Source: Pyronema omphalodes
Taxonomy: Eukaryota; Ascomycota; Pezizomycetes; Pezizales; Pyronemataceae
NCBI GenBank assembly: GCA_024516155.1
Contig: JAJJXM010000026.1
Span: 248,001-312,000, forward strand
Direction: 5' to 3'
Length of the DNA: 64,000 nucleotides
The notes under the pieces were generated by a model. That model was not told the origin of the DNA. It did not search any database and was given only the letters and a program-made list of their open reading frames with translations. Shown piece by piece: positions 36,923-49,070 of this stretch. Within the stretch, counting starts at the first letter, position 1. Each line of letters starts with the position of its first letter. Position numbers and translations under genes: made by a program.

Positions 36923-37966
36923 CTTACATTTTTGTTCAACAACGGTGGATTTGGAGAATTATTGTTATACCGGTTTGATTTTGTAGTGATATAAACTTTA
37001 GATCGGGACGACTCAGATTATAACTTGGCATGGAAATTAGCATCAATATTATTGGATAACCCTCTTGAAACATCTCCTACATTGTCTGCAACCCAACTCA
37101 CGTGGTTATCGATAACTTTGTGATTATTCTCACATGCCGGTATTGGTTCCTTTCTCCCAACGTGATGTTTTGCATTAACCTGGAAATCTACCCGAGAAGA
37201 AGCAGTGTCACAGTTCTCCATGACTTTTCTCGCATGTATGTATGAGCGCCGTCTGATCCAAAAGAGATTCACAGAACAGAAAAATATCTCTTCATTCATT
37301 TTATCATTATGAAGGATAAGTGTTTATCACTTCATCCACGATGTAAATTATGAAAACCCAAGGAAAAATACGAGAAGGTTTTTTTGAGCGCTCAAAAAGG
37401 AGAAAGAAAAGTTGACAAAATTGGGTAACTATGTTGATCTGAGGAAGCTAGAAAATGGCAGATAAATGCCGGGGTCTAATGGAACTGCGTGGTCAGAAAT
37501 TAGTGATGCAGCGGATTGGTACAATGGACCTCAATTGAAATGGGAATTATTGAAGCCTAACCGTTTTGTTATCGTAAGCCGTTGGCGAAGGGCAGGTCAA
37601 CCAATATAGTGAAAAAGTGGTTGGTTACCCGGTGTCGGTGCGCTCTTCGTTATCATGAAAATAATGTATAAAAAATCAATACTGCGAGGTTAAATCGCAA
37701 GCCTTTTTTCTGTGAGAAAAGTTGTTCGTGACGTATCCGAGTGATCTACAATGCCATCCATTAGAGGTTAGTAAAGCTGTACCGCTATGTATGTACCAAG
37801 ATGCGGGACCGCAAGTGATCGCGGAGTACCCCACCTTCAAGAAACCTTGTCTCCCTGCAAATAAGCTTCATAAAGCTTCCTCTTTCCTTCTTTACAATCA
37901 CCCCTCACTACCGTGCTACTCCGTGTTCCCCGCCCTAGCTCCCCCATCGCGACAACGCCCTCAACA
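36923..37966. other. Intergenic, nothing recognised
   Basis: AT-rich to mixed DNA leading into the promoter of the tau55-like gene, which becomes C-rich just before the start codon. Confidence 0.5.
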
Positions 37967-38959
37967 ATGCTCGAAATTATCTACGTCGCCCGCCACGGGG
38001 TACCTTCCCCCTCTCTCCTCGCGCGCGCGGTACTAACCCGCCACCCATAGTTCCGCAGCAACTGGACAACCGACAATAACGGCAACTACAGCACTCCCAT
38101 AGTTTCCCCCACCGGTATTGCCAGTGACCCTCCGTTGGCAGCGTACGGCGTACAACAAGCGAATCAGCTTGCCGAGCACGCTTCCAAGCTTTCCCCCGCT
38201 ATCGACCGCATCTACAGCTCGCCATTCTACAGATGTATAGAGACTATCAACCCCTTGGCCGAGAAATTGGACCTACCTATCCTTTGCGACAATGGTATTG
38301 GTGAATGGTATGGAGTTGCTAGATTCGATCATCCACAGCCAGCCGCACCTGAGATTCTTCATAAGTTCTTCCCGAGAGTTGAAACTGGATATATCCCAAC
38401 GATCATTCCTTCCACGAAGGGTGAAACACTACAGGAAATTCATGATAGAACGGCGTATGCGGTTGCAAAGATTATCAAGGATATTGATAGGGAGTGGCAA
38501 GATAATAACCAGGGACCAAAGGCTATACTATTGGTTGCGCATGCGGCTACGAATATTGCGTTGGGAAGAGCCTTGACGGGTACGTGGCTTGTGTTACCTC
38601 GAGACAACAAAGTGCAGTAGATACTGATTCTACAAATAATAATAGGTGATAAGGATGCTGATATCCGTACGGGAACTTGTTCGCTGTCTACATACCGTCG
38701 CAAGAAGAGACCAGAAGCCCCAATTCACTTACCGTTACCTTCTACTGAGGACCCGATTCCTGATACGAATTGGATGAACGGAGGAGTTATGGGAGGCTGG
38801 CATCAAGAGAAGAATGGAGACTGTAGTTTCCTAGCAGGCGGGGAGGAGAGGAACTGGTGGTTCACGGGAGACGAGTCTTGGGACTTTCCTCTCAAGACGG
38901 ATACTAAGGCGGTGGATGTCGGAGGACCCGGCACTGTCCCCGAGGCAGGAAAGTTGTAA
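37967..38959 (+). CDS. Histidine-phosphatase-fold protein, probable TFIIIC subunit tau55 (Tfc7) homologue
   Basis: Exons 37967-37999, 38051-38579 and 38646-38959 give 291 residues. The first exon encodes only 11 residues ending in the catalytic-type ARHG; the sequence resumes after a 51-nt intron as FRSNW. Other family marks are SSPFYRC (phosphate-binding Arg), GIGEWYG and LLVAHAAT (second His). The C-terminal extension contains NGDCSFLAGGEERNWWF. The phosphoglycerate-mutase fold with this tail matches what I know of the tau55 subunit of TFIIIC, which helps recruit RNA polymerase III to tRNA genes. The fold is clear; the subunit identity is less certain. A plain phosphoglycerate-mutase-like phosphatase is the alternative. 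Confidence 0.8.
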
Positions 38960-39460
38960 GGCGTTTATGATTTGGTATTTAGGGTCAGGTACGAGTTGGT
39001 TTAATGGTGGGACGGCTTTTTGATCTTAGAACTTGTTACGTTTTGCGAACATTTGTCGGGTAGATACTGCATAGTCTTGGTAGATTTTGCATTGCCGGTT
39101 ATGACTCTGGATCTTATTTTTTGTTTTTCTTTGATAGAGTGGCTATATAACGGTTTCATGTATGCAGCGAGTCGTATTTACTTTGAATTTATGTTACGAA
39201 TTTTCTTCTTGCTTTGCTTTGAGATTCGTTTTCAATGATTTTCGAACATGGTCACGTGCTTGATGCACCCCGCGTCACCAGAGCTGCTGCAAGCTGCAAT
39301 GGAACCTCGACCGATGACACCAAACACGTCCATTCGCCAACGCCAGGAACAAGGCTAACACGTCTCGAGTAGTAGAAACATTCGTTAAACACTTTACAAC
39401 TTACAAAACGCCAGGCTGTAGTCAACTCGAACTCAGCTAAACAACCAAACCACCGCTGAC
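38960..39460. other. Intergenic between the tau55-like gene and APC10
   Basis: About 500 bp holding the 3' flank of one gene and the promoter and 5' leader of the next. No further gene. Confidence 0.6.
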
Positions 39461-40304
39461 ATGTTCGCTCGCCGTGCTCCAGCTCATCCAGCTGGACCAG
39501 TACCTCCAGCACACCTTCCTCCTGATTTCGACTCTGACGACATCGAGCCCGAGGAGGAAGATCCTGAAGGAGACGAGGAAGAGGAGGAAGATGAAGAAGT
39601 TGGAGAGACAGAGGGAGAAGAAGAAGAAGAGGAGGAGGAGGAAGAAGAGGAGGAGGAGGAGGCAGACGACGCGTCCTACTCCACAGACAAAAACAAGCTC
39701 GGCTCACCCTCTTTGAGCGGTCTCAAAGAAATTGGAAATCTGGCCTCATGGACTGTGTCCACAGCAAAGCCAGGAAATGGAATTGACCAGCTTCGAGACG
39801 AAGATACTTCCCTGTTCTGGCAATCCGACGGGCCACAACCTCACCATATCAACATTCACTTTGCCAAGAGAGTCAAGGTCAAGCGTATGCGAATGTTCCT
39901 CGACTTTGAAAATGACGAGTCCTACACTCCAACAAAAATAAGCATTCTTAGTGGAACAGGCTACCATGACTTAATGGAGGTCACGAAGCTCGACCTAGAA
40001 CGGCCTACAGGTTGGGTTGAGGTCCCACTTGACGATGTGCATGAGGATGGCGAACTCAGGACTTTCTTGATCCAAGTAGCTATTCACGCCAACCATCAGA
40101 ATGGAAAAGACACGCATGTGCGTGGCCTTCAGATATTTGCTGTGGAACCGTATGTTTTCCTGTTTAAGCACAACCGGCGGCAAGCTGCAACTTGTGAGTG
40201 TGGATTGTGACAAGCAAGCTAATAACAATTATAGGGCGGCTTTTGACATCGGAGAAATTCCTTTTAGCAATAGCAACTTGATGACGGAGTTCGAGCTACG
40301 TTAA
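39461..40304 (+). CDS. APC10: Anaphase-promoting complex subunit 10 (APC10/Doc1)
   Basis: Exons 39461-40149 and 40235-40304, intron 85 nt with a GTATGT donor and a GCTAAT branch; 252 residues. The N-terminal 75 residues are a Pro-rich then almost pure Glu/Asp tract. The DOC domain follows: LKEIGNLASWTVSTAKPGNG, then DTSLFWQSDGPQPHHINIHF, VKVKRMRMFLDFENDESYTP and TFLIQVAIHANHQNGKDTHV. These are near-invariant in APC10. The protein is a jelly-roll subunit of the APC/C ubiquitin ligase that helps bind D-box substrates and increases processivity during mitosis. The C-terminus ends MTEFELR rather than a clear Ile-Arg tail. The long acidic N-terminus is longer than in yeast or animals. Confidence 0.95.
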
Positions 40305-40763
40305 GAAAAAATAGAAAGCTGTGGCACCGGCGATATGAAGTCGTGAGGGTGTGAAGCTGAGGCCGCATATATAAACGGGTATACCATTGGGTTGGCGCAG
40401 GTGTTTCGGGGTTTGGGGTTATTCTACCACTTTAGCGAGCGTGTATTATTGTCAATCCTGCTTGTTTTTTTGTTTTTATCGGGAATTTAAAAGTGTGATA
40501 AATTGGGTAGTTCCGGTCTCGGATATCTGGCAATTGAGCGGTTATGGGGGAGGGTGTTTGTTTAGGCTTTTGAATTGTTAGGCTTTCTTCGGAGCTTTGG
40601 GTGATCGTCGCCGACCGTTTTCCCCCGCCGCCAAGATGCGACCCCGCCAAACGATGCCGCCAGCGTAACTAACGCTAGGGCAACGAGACAACTCTAAATA
40701 TTACATCCGAGCCAAGTTCGTTCTTTTCCTCATCTCCGCAACAAATTCAAACAGAGAGTTAAT
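40305..40763. other. Promoter region of the isopropylmalate dehydrogenase gene
   Basis: This 459-bp spacer contains the possible Leu3-type site listed separately and a C/T-rich leader (TTCTTTTCCTCATCTCC) shortly before the ATG at 40764. Confidence 0.5.
40513..40522. promoter_or_regulatory. Possible Leu3-type operator
   Basis: CCGGTCTCGG lies about 240 bp upstream of the LEU2-type start codon. The yeast Leu3 site is CCGGNNCCGG; this copy has one mismatch in the right half. Leu3 controls leucine genes, including LEU2, in response to alpha-isopropylmalate, so the location is apt. A single imperfect 10-mer is weak evidence. Confidence 0.3.
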
Positions 40764-42066
40764 ATGTCCGCCTACAACATTGTCGTTTTCGAGGGTTTGT
40801 GAGCCCTCCCGTGGCGTTGCCCAATTACCCCGCCTTTACCCCGCCGAACCGCGCTAAACCTCCCGCCATAGGTGACCACTGTGGTCCCGAGGTCATCGCC
40901 GAGGCCGTCAAGGTAAGCCGCCACCCGGCCCGGACCCTTTCTATGGCAACCGCATCTACTGCGCATGGACTCTTTCTAATTCCTCCTAGGTCCTCAACGT
41001 CATCTCTGCTGTCAAGCCCGATGTTAAGTTCAACTTCGACTACCAGCTTCTTGGAGGAGTATGACACCCGCGCGCGCACCATAGCCTCCACTAACACTCT
41101 CAGTGCTCAATCGACGCACACCAGAACCCCTTGACCGACTCCGCTCTCTCTGCCGCCCAGAACGCCGATGCCGTCCTTCTCGGAGCTGTTGGAGGTCCCA
41201 AGTGGGGAACTGGAGCCGTCCGTCCCGAGCAGGGACTCCTCCGTCTCCGCAAGGAGATGGGAACCTTCGGTAACCTCCGTCCCTGCAGCTTCGCCTCCGA
41301 GTCTCTCATCCAGTACTCCCCCCTCAAGGAGTCTGTCTGCAAGGGTGTCGACTTCAACATCATCCGTGAGCTCACTGGAGGAATCTACTTCGGAGACCGT
41401 GTAGAGGACAACGGAGAGGGATATGCTATGGACACCGAGCCTTACTCTCGCGCTGAGATCGAGCGTGTTGTTCGCCTCGCTGGTCACCTTGCTACCGCAG
41501 TCAACCCTCCCCTCCCCGTTACCTCCCTTGACAAGGCCAATGTCCTTGCCACCTCCCGTCTTTGGCGCAAGACCGTCGATGAGGTCATGCAGAAGGAGTT
41601 CCCCACTGTCAAGTACCAGCACCAGCTCATCGACTCTGCCGCTATGTTGATGGTCAAGAACCCCCGTGCTTTGAACGGAATTGTTGTCACCTCCAACCTG
41701 TTCGGTGACATCATTTCTGATGAGGCCTCCGTTATCCCTGGATCCCTTGGACTCCTTCCTTCCGCTTCTATCTCTGGAATCCCCGACGGTGGAAAGACCA
41801 AGGTCAACGGTATCTACGAGCCTATCCACGGATCTGCTCCTGATATCGCTGGAAAGGGTCTCGTCAACCCCATTGCCGCTATCTTGTCCGCCGCTATGAT
41901 GCTTAGATACTCTTTGAACCAGCCTGAGCTCGCTCAGAATGTTGAGGACGCCGTTCGCCAGGTCTTGGACAACGGACTCCGCACTGCTGACCTTGGAGGA
42001 TCTGCTAGCACCAAGGACATGGGAGATGCTTGTGCTAAGGCTCTTGAGGCTATCCTTAAGGCTTAA
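40764..42066 (+). CDS. LEU2: 3-isopropylmalate dehydrogenase
   Basis: Exons 40764-40794, 40872-40912, 40990-41058 and 41104-42066; introns 77, 77 and 45 nt, all in frame; 367 residues, normal for the family. The enzyme oxidises and decarboxylates 3-isopropylmalate to 4-methyl-2-oxopentanoate with NAD+, the third step of leucine synthesis. Visible marks are GDHCGPEV near the N-terminus, [24 protein letters not shown] (substrate arginines), [16 protein letters not shown], the metal-binding stretch [13 protein letters not shown], and [14 protein letters not shown] at the NAD site. The exons use strongly biased, C-ending codons, unlike the neighbours, which suggests high expression. Three introns crowd the first 340 bp, including a 41-nt exon. 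Confidence 0.97.
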
Positions 42067-44301
42067 GCGGTTTTTTTTTTGTATATATCTAGCGATACCT
42101 AGCGAAGAAAAGTGTTTTGGTTAGTATATGAAGGATATCCACAATGAAATTATGAATTGGGAATTGGTTCAAGTACAGATTTTGGTCATATATAGTTTAC
42201 AGGTGATATGACGAGTGATTTTTGAAGATCAGCATGGTGCTCGGTATGTAGCACGGATACGGCTTGATGCATTAGAAATCCCTGTTGCCCCCGACGGGCG
42301 CTGACACGTACGGCTTATCATCATTAAGCAAGCATTGACGCATTGGCCAGAATAGGGTCATGAAGCTTAGGGTTATGCCCAGAATGTTTTGCTGGTACGT
42401 ATTTCACTCGGCATTTCGTTAACCATTACCGCATTTATTCAGCGACGCAATGCCAAGCCTTTTTGTACGACTCTTTAAAATCAGACGAGAAAAACCAAGA
42501 ACTATAGTCAGAAAATCAGAAAATCATAAATACAACGTATTATGTCCGCTTTGTGCTATTGCAACATGATATCGCCTGTGTTTTTGTCGATTAATTCCGT
42601 AGAGTAGTTTCGTTGCATGTATAACGATGGTTAGTTGTTATAGGAAGCTAACTCCAGCCATTGCATGGCATGGCTGATGCCCCGCTGTGTTTATTACTGA
42701 CACAGTAGGCATTCCTTTATTCTTTAGTGAGGGTAGAGGTTTTTATTATCTACTACTACGCATCCAGTGCTACTATATTCGGTGATAATAAAAATGATCC
42801 TGTTGGCTTGTGTATATATCGAGGACATAGGACGTCATTAGGTTGCTTGGCAATCCCTTATCTCACCCCCGCCCCCTAAAAAAAGATATTACGAGACATG
42901 CTTGGAAGGTATGTATCATCTGAAGATGGTACGAGTAAAACATGTCTAATTGTCGGGGTCCTGGATTTTCTTCGAATGACTTTTCAAACAAGCACGGATT
43001 TTCGGAGTGTATGGAGATTCGCGAATACATGTTATTCAACCTGCCTCAAGGATTTTACGAGAAATGCGGTTTCATTATAGGCATATATATATTTTCTAGC
43101 GTTCATTCCCTGCAGTGACAGGCTGGCAGCCCCGAACATGGTGTTAGTTGCTTGAAGCTTCGATATTTGATGAAATTATTGACTATCCCCAGCTGCAGTC
43201 ATGTCATGTTGTGATAATCTCAAGGTGGACAAAATCATCATGCTTGGTGAGATGAAAGGGAATGATGTACTATATAAAGTTATCACAGTTTGTGCAGATT
43301 ACCTTATGAACTGTGGCACAATGAAATACACCTGGCCGTAGCTCAAGCCCACTCTCAGTTGTAGGAGATTAATAGAGTGGCTGTGCTTGTTTTTTTTTAG
43401 AGGGATCGAGTCGGATTCCTGGCAGTACATTTTTTCGTAGTTTGAATTAAACTACGGATTGGGTCTTCTACAGTATAGTTGCGATGCAAGTATTACATAT
43501 TAGCTCTATTGTTGTTTAGACTGTAGTTTCTGAAGTCAGGCATCTTCCTTCTGCAAGAATGCATACCTAGCGCGGTGTTACTGTACATTAACAGTTATTA
43601 ATTCTCTGAATCCTGGTACGGTGGAGTTGAAAGTCTCCGTGTGTGAATATCCTAAGCGGAGCACATGGGGTAAAGTCTTGGAAGCAGGACCTGCGTGGAT
43701 CGTGCTCAAAATCCCAGCTAAAAAAATAGAATTGATAACTAAGCACCCCCTTGTCACTCTAAAAACACGGATTTTACGGATTGGCAGACAGCTGTCAATT
43801 ATTATGACTCTCGTTGATCATGGAATATCATCCAGTGACCGTGGCATTCTCGGAAAAAACAGAGGGTGTGATGCTGAGGCGCGCGGAGGTGGTAAGGTAA
43901 GCGAAGGTTCGTCAAATCTTGCTAGCTGACCTGTAACCGAAACACAGCCGCCTTAAAACATGAATGCGCTATTGCAGTATCGGCTCGGATGTATGTACAT
44001 ATTACGAGCAAACTCACCATTGACATGCTAAAGCAATGTTTTTACGCTTTACACCCGTCGGTTGCATCTAACAGTTCAGAACTACAGATAGACTCAACGG
44101 GATTTTTGTCGCCTTGATGGGTCAGGAAATTCTTCTAAATCGTATGGCAAGTTTCAACTCTCTCATACGGTCATAGACTCCACTCTGAGTTAACTCGGCA
44201 ACAGGGGATCGACAAGGTCGGTTCGAACTTCGATGGCAGTCCAACACAATCGGTACTACTTTTTATACATGAATAAGCTTGAGTATGTATGCTTTAACCG
44301 T
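42067..44301. other. Gene-poor 2.2-kb stretch
   Basis: AT-rich; the longest ORF (102 codons at 43621) has no recognisable features. Nothing else supported up to the tRNA gene. Confidence 0.5.
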
Positions 44302-44375
44302 GGTTTCATGGTGTAGTTGGTTATCACATCAGTCTAACACACTGAAGGTCCCCAGATCGAGCCTGGGTGAAATCA
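44302..44375 (+). tRNA. tRNA-Val (anticodon AAC)
   Basis: The acceptor stem GGTTTCA pairs with TGAAATC (one G-U). The D arm contains TGGTGTAGTTGG (A box). The anticodon stem TCAGT/ACTGA encloses CTAACAC with anticodon AAC. The T arm contains CCCAG...CTGGG with loop ATCGAGC (B box; the usual TTCGA reads ATCGA). The gene has no intron and is 73 nt plus discriminator A. A TCTTTT tract a few bases downstream fits a pol III terminator. Confidence 0.93.
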
Positions 44376-47010
44376 TATCTTTTGTACCGCCAGTTTACTG
44401 TGACGGCTGCAAGTACTTGATTGTCTTTTATCTCCAAGTAAACACTCCCGCGATAAAAAAGAATCTTCATCCCATCTAACGACAACTTTCCCCACTACAT
44501 ATAAAGCAATATTCACAATATCGTTAGTGTGCCAATGCTCTGCCGCCGCAATTCACTGGTTTCGTTTCAGACAGCATTATATTGATCATGTCAAGAAACA
44601 CGTCTAGCGGAGAGAATTGCCGAAACGCACAGACGATAGGTATGTAGTCCCACTTTCTGGTATTTAGAAACATCCTTTGGCATAGCAGTTTGTGTTGACG
44701 CACTAGTTTGTGTTGTCCTATACACATTCTCTTTCCAAGACGCCCATCCGCGGCTCAAGTTCGGTTTCGCTAGCGATAGGTTCCCGCCCTACCCAACGTC
44801 GTTCCGTTGTAAGCTAGACCAATTCTCAGGCATGATGAGGAACAAGACATCTTATTACTGCATGTTCTAGATATTTATGTAAAGCATAGTATTTCGCCAA
44901 CTTCAGATCTTCATAAGCCATGCGCTGGTGACAAGAATCTGAATTAAGAGACTGCTCTATGCATAGAATACACGTGAGGCATGTGCTTTTTCTGAACGCC
45001 ATCTACAAGTTTCCGGTAGCGTGTGGATTAGCTACTATTCACACCCCATGAAATTTCGGCTACCTGTGGGGCTGCTTTTCGGTGAGTTAAGTTCAAAGGG
45101 TACTCATTTTGTGTTTTGGAGATTGGAATGGCAAATTATCGTGTATGTAGCAGCCAACTTGCGATGTATCAGTATTAAAACGCTATGGATGAGGTGACGA
45201 GACACTTTCTGTACTAGGCGGGTAGGACGGTGGCTTGGTGGAGGCGTCTTGAAAGGGGACAGGACTTTGGAAGCAGATCGTATTGTAGAATAGGATAAAA
45301 GAAAGAAGCAACTTGATTCGTTTTTTAACTACCTGCTGTAGTACATGCGATGGTAATACACAAACCGTGGACCCATGCTATATATAATCGTCTTGCATGC
45401 AAATGCCAAGAAACATTTTTTACAGATCATGGGGGAGACAGGTGATATCAATCAAAGTGAGGTAAATAGTAACCGTCATGCGCTGCATACATAGCAGACG
45501 CCCAACCGGATCCTCTACAGTCACAGCCAGCTGTGCACCGTCGTATCTCCCGGACTCGTACGTCAAGCACATTCTACGTTTCATCATCCATCGTTTTTGT
45601 TTAATCTATACCAAGCGTCTTCAAAGGTTCAAAGCAATGGCTCCGAATAATCAAATCAACTACTCGCGGCTGCTGCCATCCAATTGCCAGATCCGTGCGT
45701 AATCGATCCATATACCCCTCCACCGCCGCGGTGTCGAACTTTTCAACTGTCGGTCCTCGGGGATACCTTTAGATATAACCGCGAGCAATGTATGCCAATA
45801 TTTTTGATGTCTTGCAAATTGGAGCAGGTATGACAACAGGGGAATTCTGCGGTTTTTTATTTAGCAATATACAGTTCTTGACAGGTTGCAACGATCTCGT
45901 TCCATCAAGAGCCAGATATGTTCGAGGGGTGCAGGTCAGGTTATTTAGCATATTTACAGCTTCTGAAGCGGCGGCTCAGAGTTGCCGTAATTATATCTCA
46001 TCAAGCGCTGGATATGAATAAGAGATACAAGGCAGATCATGCCGATGGAGTAAATTCACGCTGGCCAGAGCTCTCGGAGATGCCAGTTACAACACCCGGC
46101 ACCGTACACACGCAATACCGGTCCAGGACTCCAGGTTACCGTCGACTGTGATTTTTATAGTATGGCGCTTTTATATGAACCTGCAGAAACAACCCCTAGA
46201 TATGAGTAAGTTTCTCCAATATACGTATCTTGATCGAATGATGATTTCCACGACTTGCTGATGGTACTGTTGGACAAGATTCGGCGTTATTGCATGCAGT
46301 TACCGGACTCTTTGCGCATGGTTTTGGGTCATGGGAATCGCCAATGGCCAGATTAAGCTGACAGAATAATGTGGTTGCGGGATTATAGATTATTCGATGG
46401 GGCTCTTGAATCACGGAATGCTCTCTATCCAATTACCATGGTATCTTATCTTGCAGTAAAGAAACATAGGATATGGTGCTTATTGTGTATTCCAACAATA
46501 GAAAGCTCTATATTCGGTCCCATTATTAGAGGCTACCTCAGTGATCCATTGAAGAACCACCCCGAATGGTTTAACGGCCAGCACCCGCTCTTCCTAGAGA
46601 AGATGCTGAAAAAGTACCCATTTTCGCTTCCAAACATCTCTCTTGCTATAACCTTGCTATAATATTCCTCCTTGGAACCACAAACGAGATCTTTTATCTG
46701 GATGTAAGCTTTTTGTATCCTACGTAGAAGTTCGTCTAGACGCTCAAAACTTTTTTTTTTTTTTTTTAGCCAAGACTTATGTAATCTTGCTAACTCACCA
46801 AGTCACCGCTAACTAACCGAAACACAAACACCTCAAAACACCCAAGCTTTATTATAGAATCGAATCGGAGCTGTGTGCATATAATCAATTAACAATCTCA
46901 CTCTCCGTTTACACCATACACGCGGCCACGATATGTTTCACATTCTACACATTTCCATGGCATCCATAAGTCGAGATTCTAGAACTATAGAAAGACTCTT
47001 TAACCTAGTC
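44376..47010. other. Gene-poor 2.6-kb stretch
   Basis: No supported gene. A 97-codon ORF at 46369-46662 (hydrophobic centre, no known family) is the best candidate but lacks support. Sequence near 46810 (CTAACTAACCGAAACACAAA) resembles sequence near 43935 (GTAACCGAAACACAGCC), a hint of a dispersed repeat. Confidence 0.45.
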
Positions 47011-47066
47011 TATGGATGCACATGAGACGAGCGGCTCGAGACAAGAAGATAAGACAAGTGGCTCGG

Positions 47067-47136
47067 GACAAGAAGACAAGAAGACAAGAAGACAAGAAGA
47101 CAAGAAGACAAGAAGACAAGAAGACAAAAAGACAAG
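47067..47136. repeat. 8-bp tandem repeat (GACAAGAA)n
   Basis: About eight copies of GACAAGAA, directly before the larger ACTCCAA array. Non-coding microsatellite. Confidence 0.9.
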
Positions 47137-47249
47137 CTTTAATCTCTGAACTGACGAGACGAAATTTCCACAAAACGAGACGAGCCGTCTCGGGACCTTG
47201 TTTTTTTTTTTTTTTTTTTTTTTAAATGCTCGAGACTTTTCGATGTTTA

Positions 47250-47446
47250 TATACTCCAAACTCCAAACTCCAAACTCCAAACTCCAAACTCCAAACTCCA
47301 AACTCCAAACTCCAAACTCCAAACTCCAAACTCCAAACTCCAAACTCCAAACTCCAAACTCCAAACTCCAAACTCCAAACTCCAAACTCCAAACTCCAAA
47401 CTCCAAACTCCAAACTCCAAACTCCAAACTCCGAACTCCAAACCCC
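47250..47446. repeat. 7-bp minisatellite (ACTCCAA)n, about 27 copies
   Basis: Nearly perfect head-to-tail copies of ACTCCAA over about 190 bp, with variants only at the right end (ACTCCGA, ACCCCAA). Because 7 is not a multiple of 3, it opens long ORFs in several frames on both strands; these are artefacts. Confidence 0.97.
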
Positions 47447-47724
47447 AAACTCTATACAACAAAAACACCACTAACCATCATAATTCAAACCCACCTTTCC
47501 TCCGACCCCTACTCCTCCTCCACTAATCACTCTTCCAGGAAACTCTGTAACCCGTAACCTGTAACCCGTAACCTATTACCAACTACCAACAATAAAAATC
47601 AACATTTCCAGTAACAGTAACAGTAACCCTTCTTAGCATCCTTCCTAGTAACCCTTGAACCTTCTTCCGCAGTGACGCAGTCCATATTTCTTTCTTATCT
47701 ATCAAGACCTATACCCTATGGTAC

Positions 47725-48155
47725 AAGAAAACGAGTGAGAGTGGTTTAGTTCAAACACCTTCGTGGTTTAGCTAAACACCGAAAGTGTTTAGTTAAACAC
47801 CCCTAAACACCGAAGTTGTTTAGTGTGATTTACGGTGTTTAGCTAAACCACCCAGCGTTGTTTAGTTAAACAACTACCTTGATTTTTTTTTTTTGAGGGG
47901 TTTATTTAAACACCCTAGGGGTGTTTAAGGATGTTTAAATAAACACCTTCTTTTTTGCTTATTCTTCGGTGTTTAGATAAACACCCTAGGGGTGTTTAAG
48001 GATGTTTAAATAAACACATTCTTTTTCGCTTATTCTTTGGTGTTTATTTAAACACCCTAGGGGTGTTCAAATAAACACCTTCTTCTTCGCTTATTCTTCG
48101 GGGTTTATTTGAACTGTCCTCTGATGTTCAAATAAACATCTACAGTCCATTTCCT
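47725..48155. repeat. GTGTTTA/TAAACAC palindrome-rich repeat, ~71-bp period
   Basis: From about 47898 there are roughly four imperfect tandem units of about 71 bp. Each contains AAACACCCTAGGGGTGTTT (8-bp arms around TAG) and ATAAACAC followed by CTTATTCTT. Before them are irregular GTTTAGTTAAACA/GTTTAGCTAAACC palindromes. Every unit can fold into hairpins. Confidence 0.85.
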
Positions 48156-48784
48156 AGGGATGGCTTTTCCATGGTTCATATAAATCACCCTGCAGTGTTC
48201 TAATGAACATTCAGTTTTAAACTGTAGAGCTGTGTTCTGCTTATGTTTGTTGATGGAAGTGGATATTGCCTTAGTGCGCATCCCTTCCTTATGTTCTGTT
48301 CGTTCTGCCGTTGTTGTTCCTCGTTCTTCATCCATTTCATTCACTTGTTTCTCCACCTCCATCTTTCCCTCTTGTTTGACTGTAAGTTTTTCCTCATGTC
48401 AAATGTTTGTCCCTCTACAGAATTTGCTAGTTCATACACCATACGCCACCGGAGGGACAAAAGGGAGAGAGGGGTGGGGGGGGGGGGATATGAACTTCTA
48501 GATACTCGCTGAGTCAAGTACTGCAAACCAACCCCACAAATATCTACAATGCTAACCAGACAAACAGGATGCTCAGAAAACCTAAGTCTATTTATTGAAG
48601 CGAACCATGATTCCAGCATATGTAAGGGTCAATTAAAACAGGCACAAAGCGAATGGTACAAAGCGAATGGTACAACACAGAGAGGAGGAGCAGGAGTAGG
48701 AGGGGTGAGGTGGGAGGTGGGAGGTTCCTGTATGTATAGATAGAAGACCTGGCAATAGCTAGATACATGTTACATAATGAGCGA

Positions 48785-49070
48785 GTGGTTTAGTAATTAA
48801 TTTAACACATTTAAAAAATGTCTGAGGTGCTTGATCAAACCACTACTGTGCAAGGTGTTTAAATCGGTGTTTAAAGGTGTTTAGTAGGTGTTTAGTAGGT
48901 GTTTAAAGGTGTTTAGTAGGTGTTTAAATCGGTGTTTAAAGGTGTTTAGTAGGTGTTTAGTAGGTGTTTAGTAGGTGTTTAAAGAGGTGTTTAGTAAATG
49001 AATTTTGTGAGTGTTTGAATTAAACACCTTTTGTGGTTTAAAGTGTGGTTTGATTAAACACCTTTTTTTT
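48785..49070. repeat. Second GTGTTTA array
   Basis: Direct copies of AGGTGTTTAGT/AGGTGTTTAAA spaced 11-22 bp, flanked on both sides by inverted TAAACACC copies. It shares its core motif with the array at 47.7-48.2 kb, 600 bp away. Confidence 0.85.

Noticed and set aside
43621..43929. 102-codon ORF
   Set aside because: Starts at a non-ATG codon and has no recognisable motif.
46369..46662. 97-codon ORF as a gene
   Set aside because: Has an ATG and a hydrophobic core but no recognised family, intron, neighbour or leader signal; could be chance.
47005..47557. Long ORFs on both strands with (LQTPNSK)n or (SLEFGVW)n repeats
   Set aside because: They arise because a 7-bp tandem repeat without stops is open in several frames; no splice or start context.
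47725..49070. CRISPR array
   Set aside because: The genome is eukaryotic, repeats are of irregular spacing and both orientations, and there are no unique spacers of constant length.
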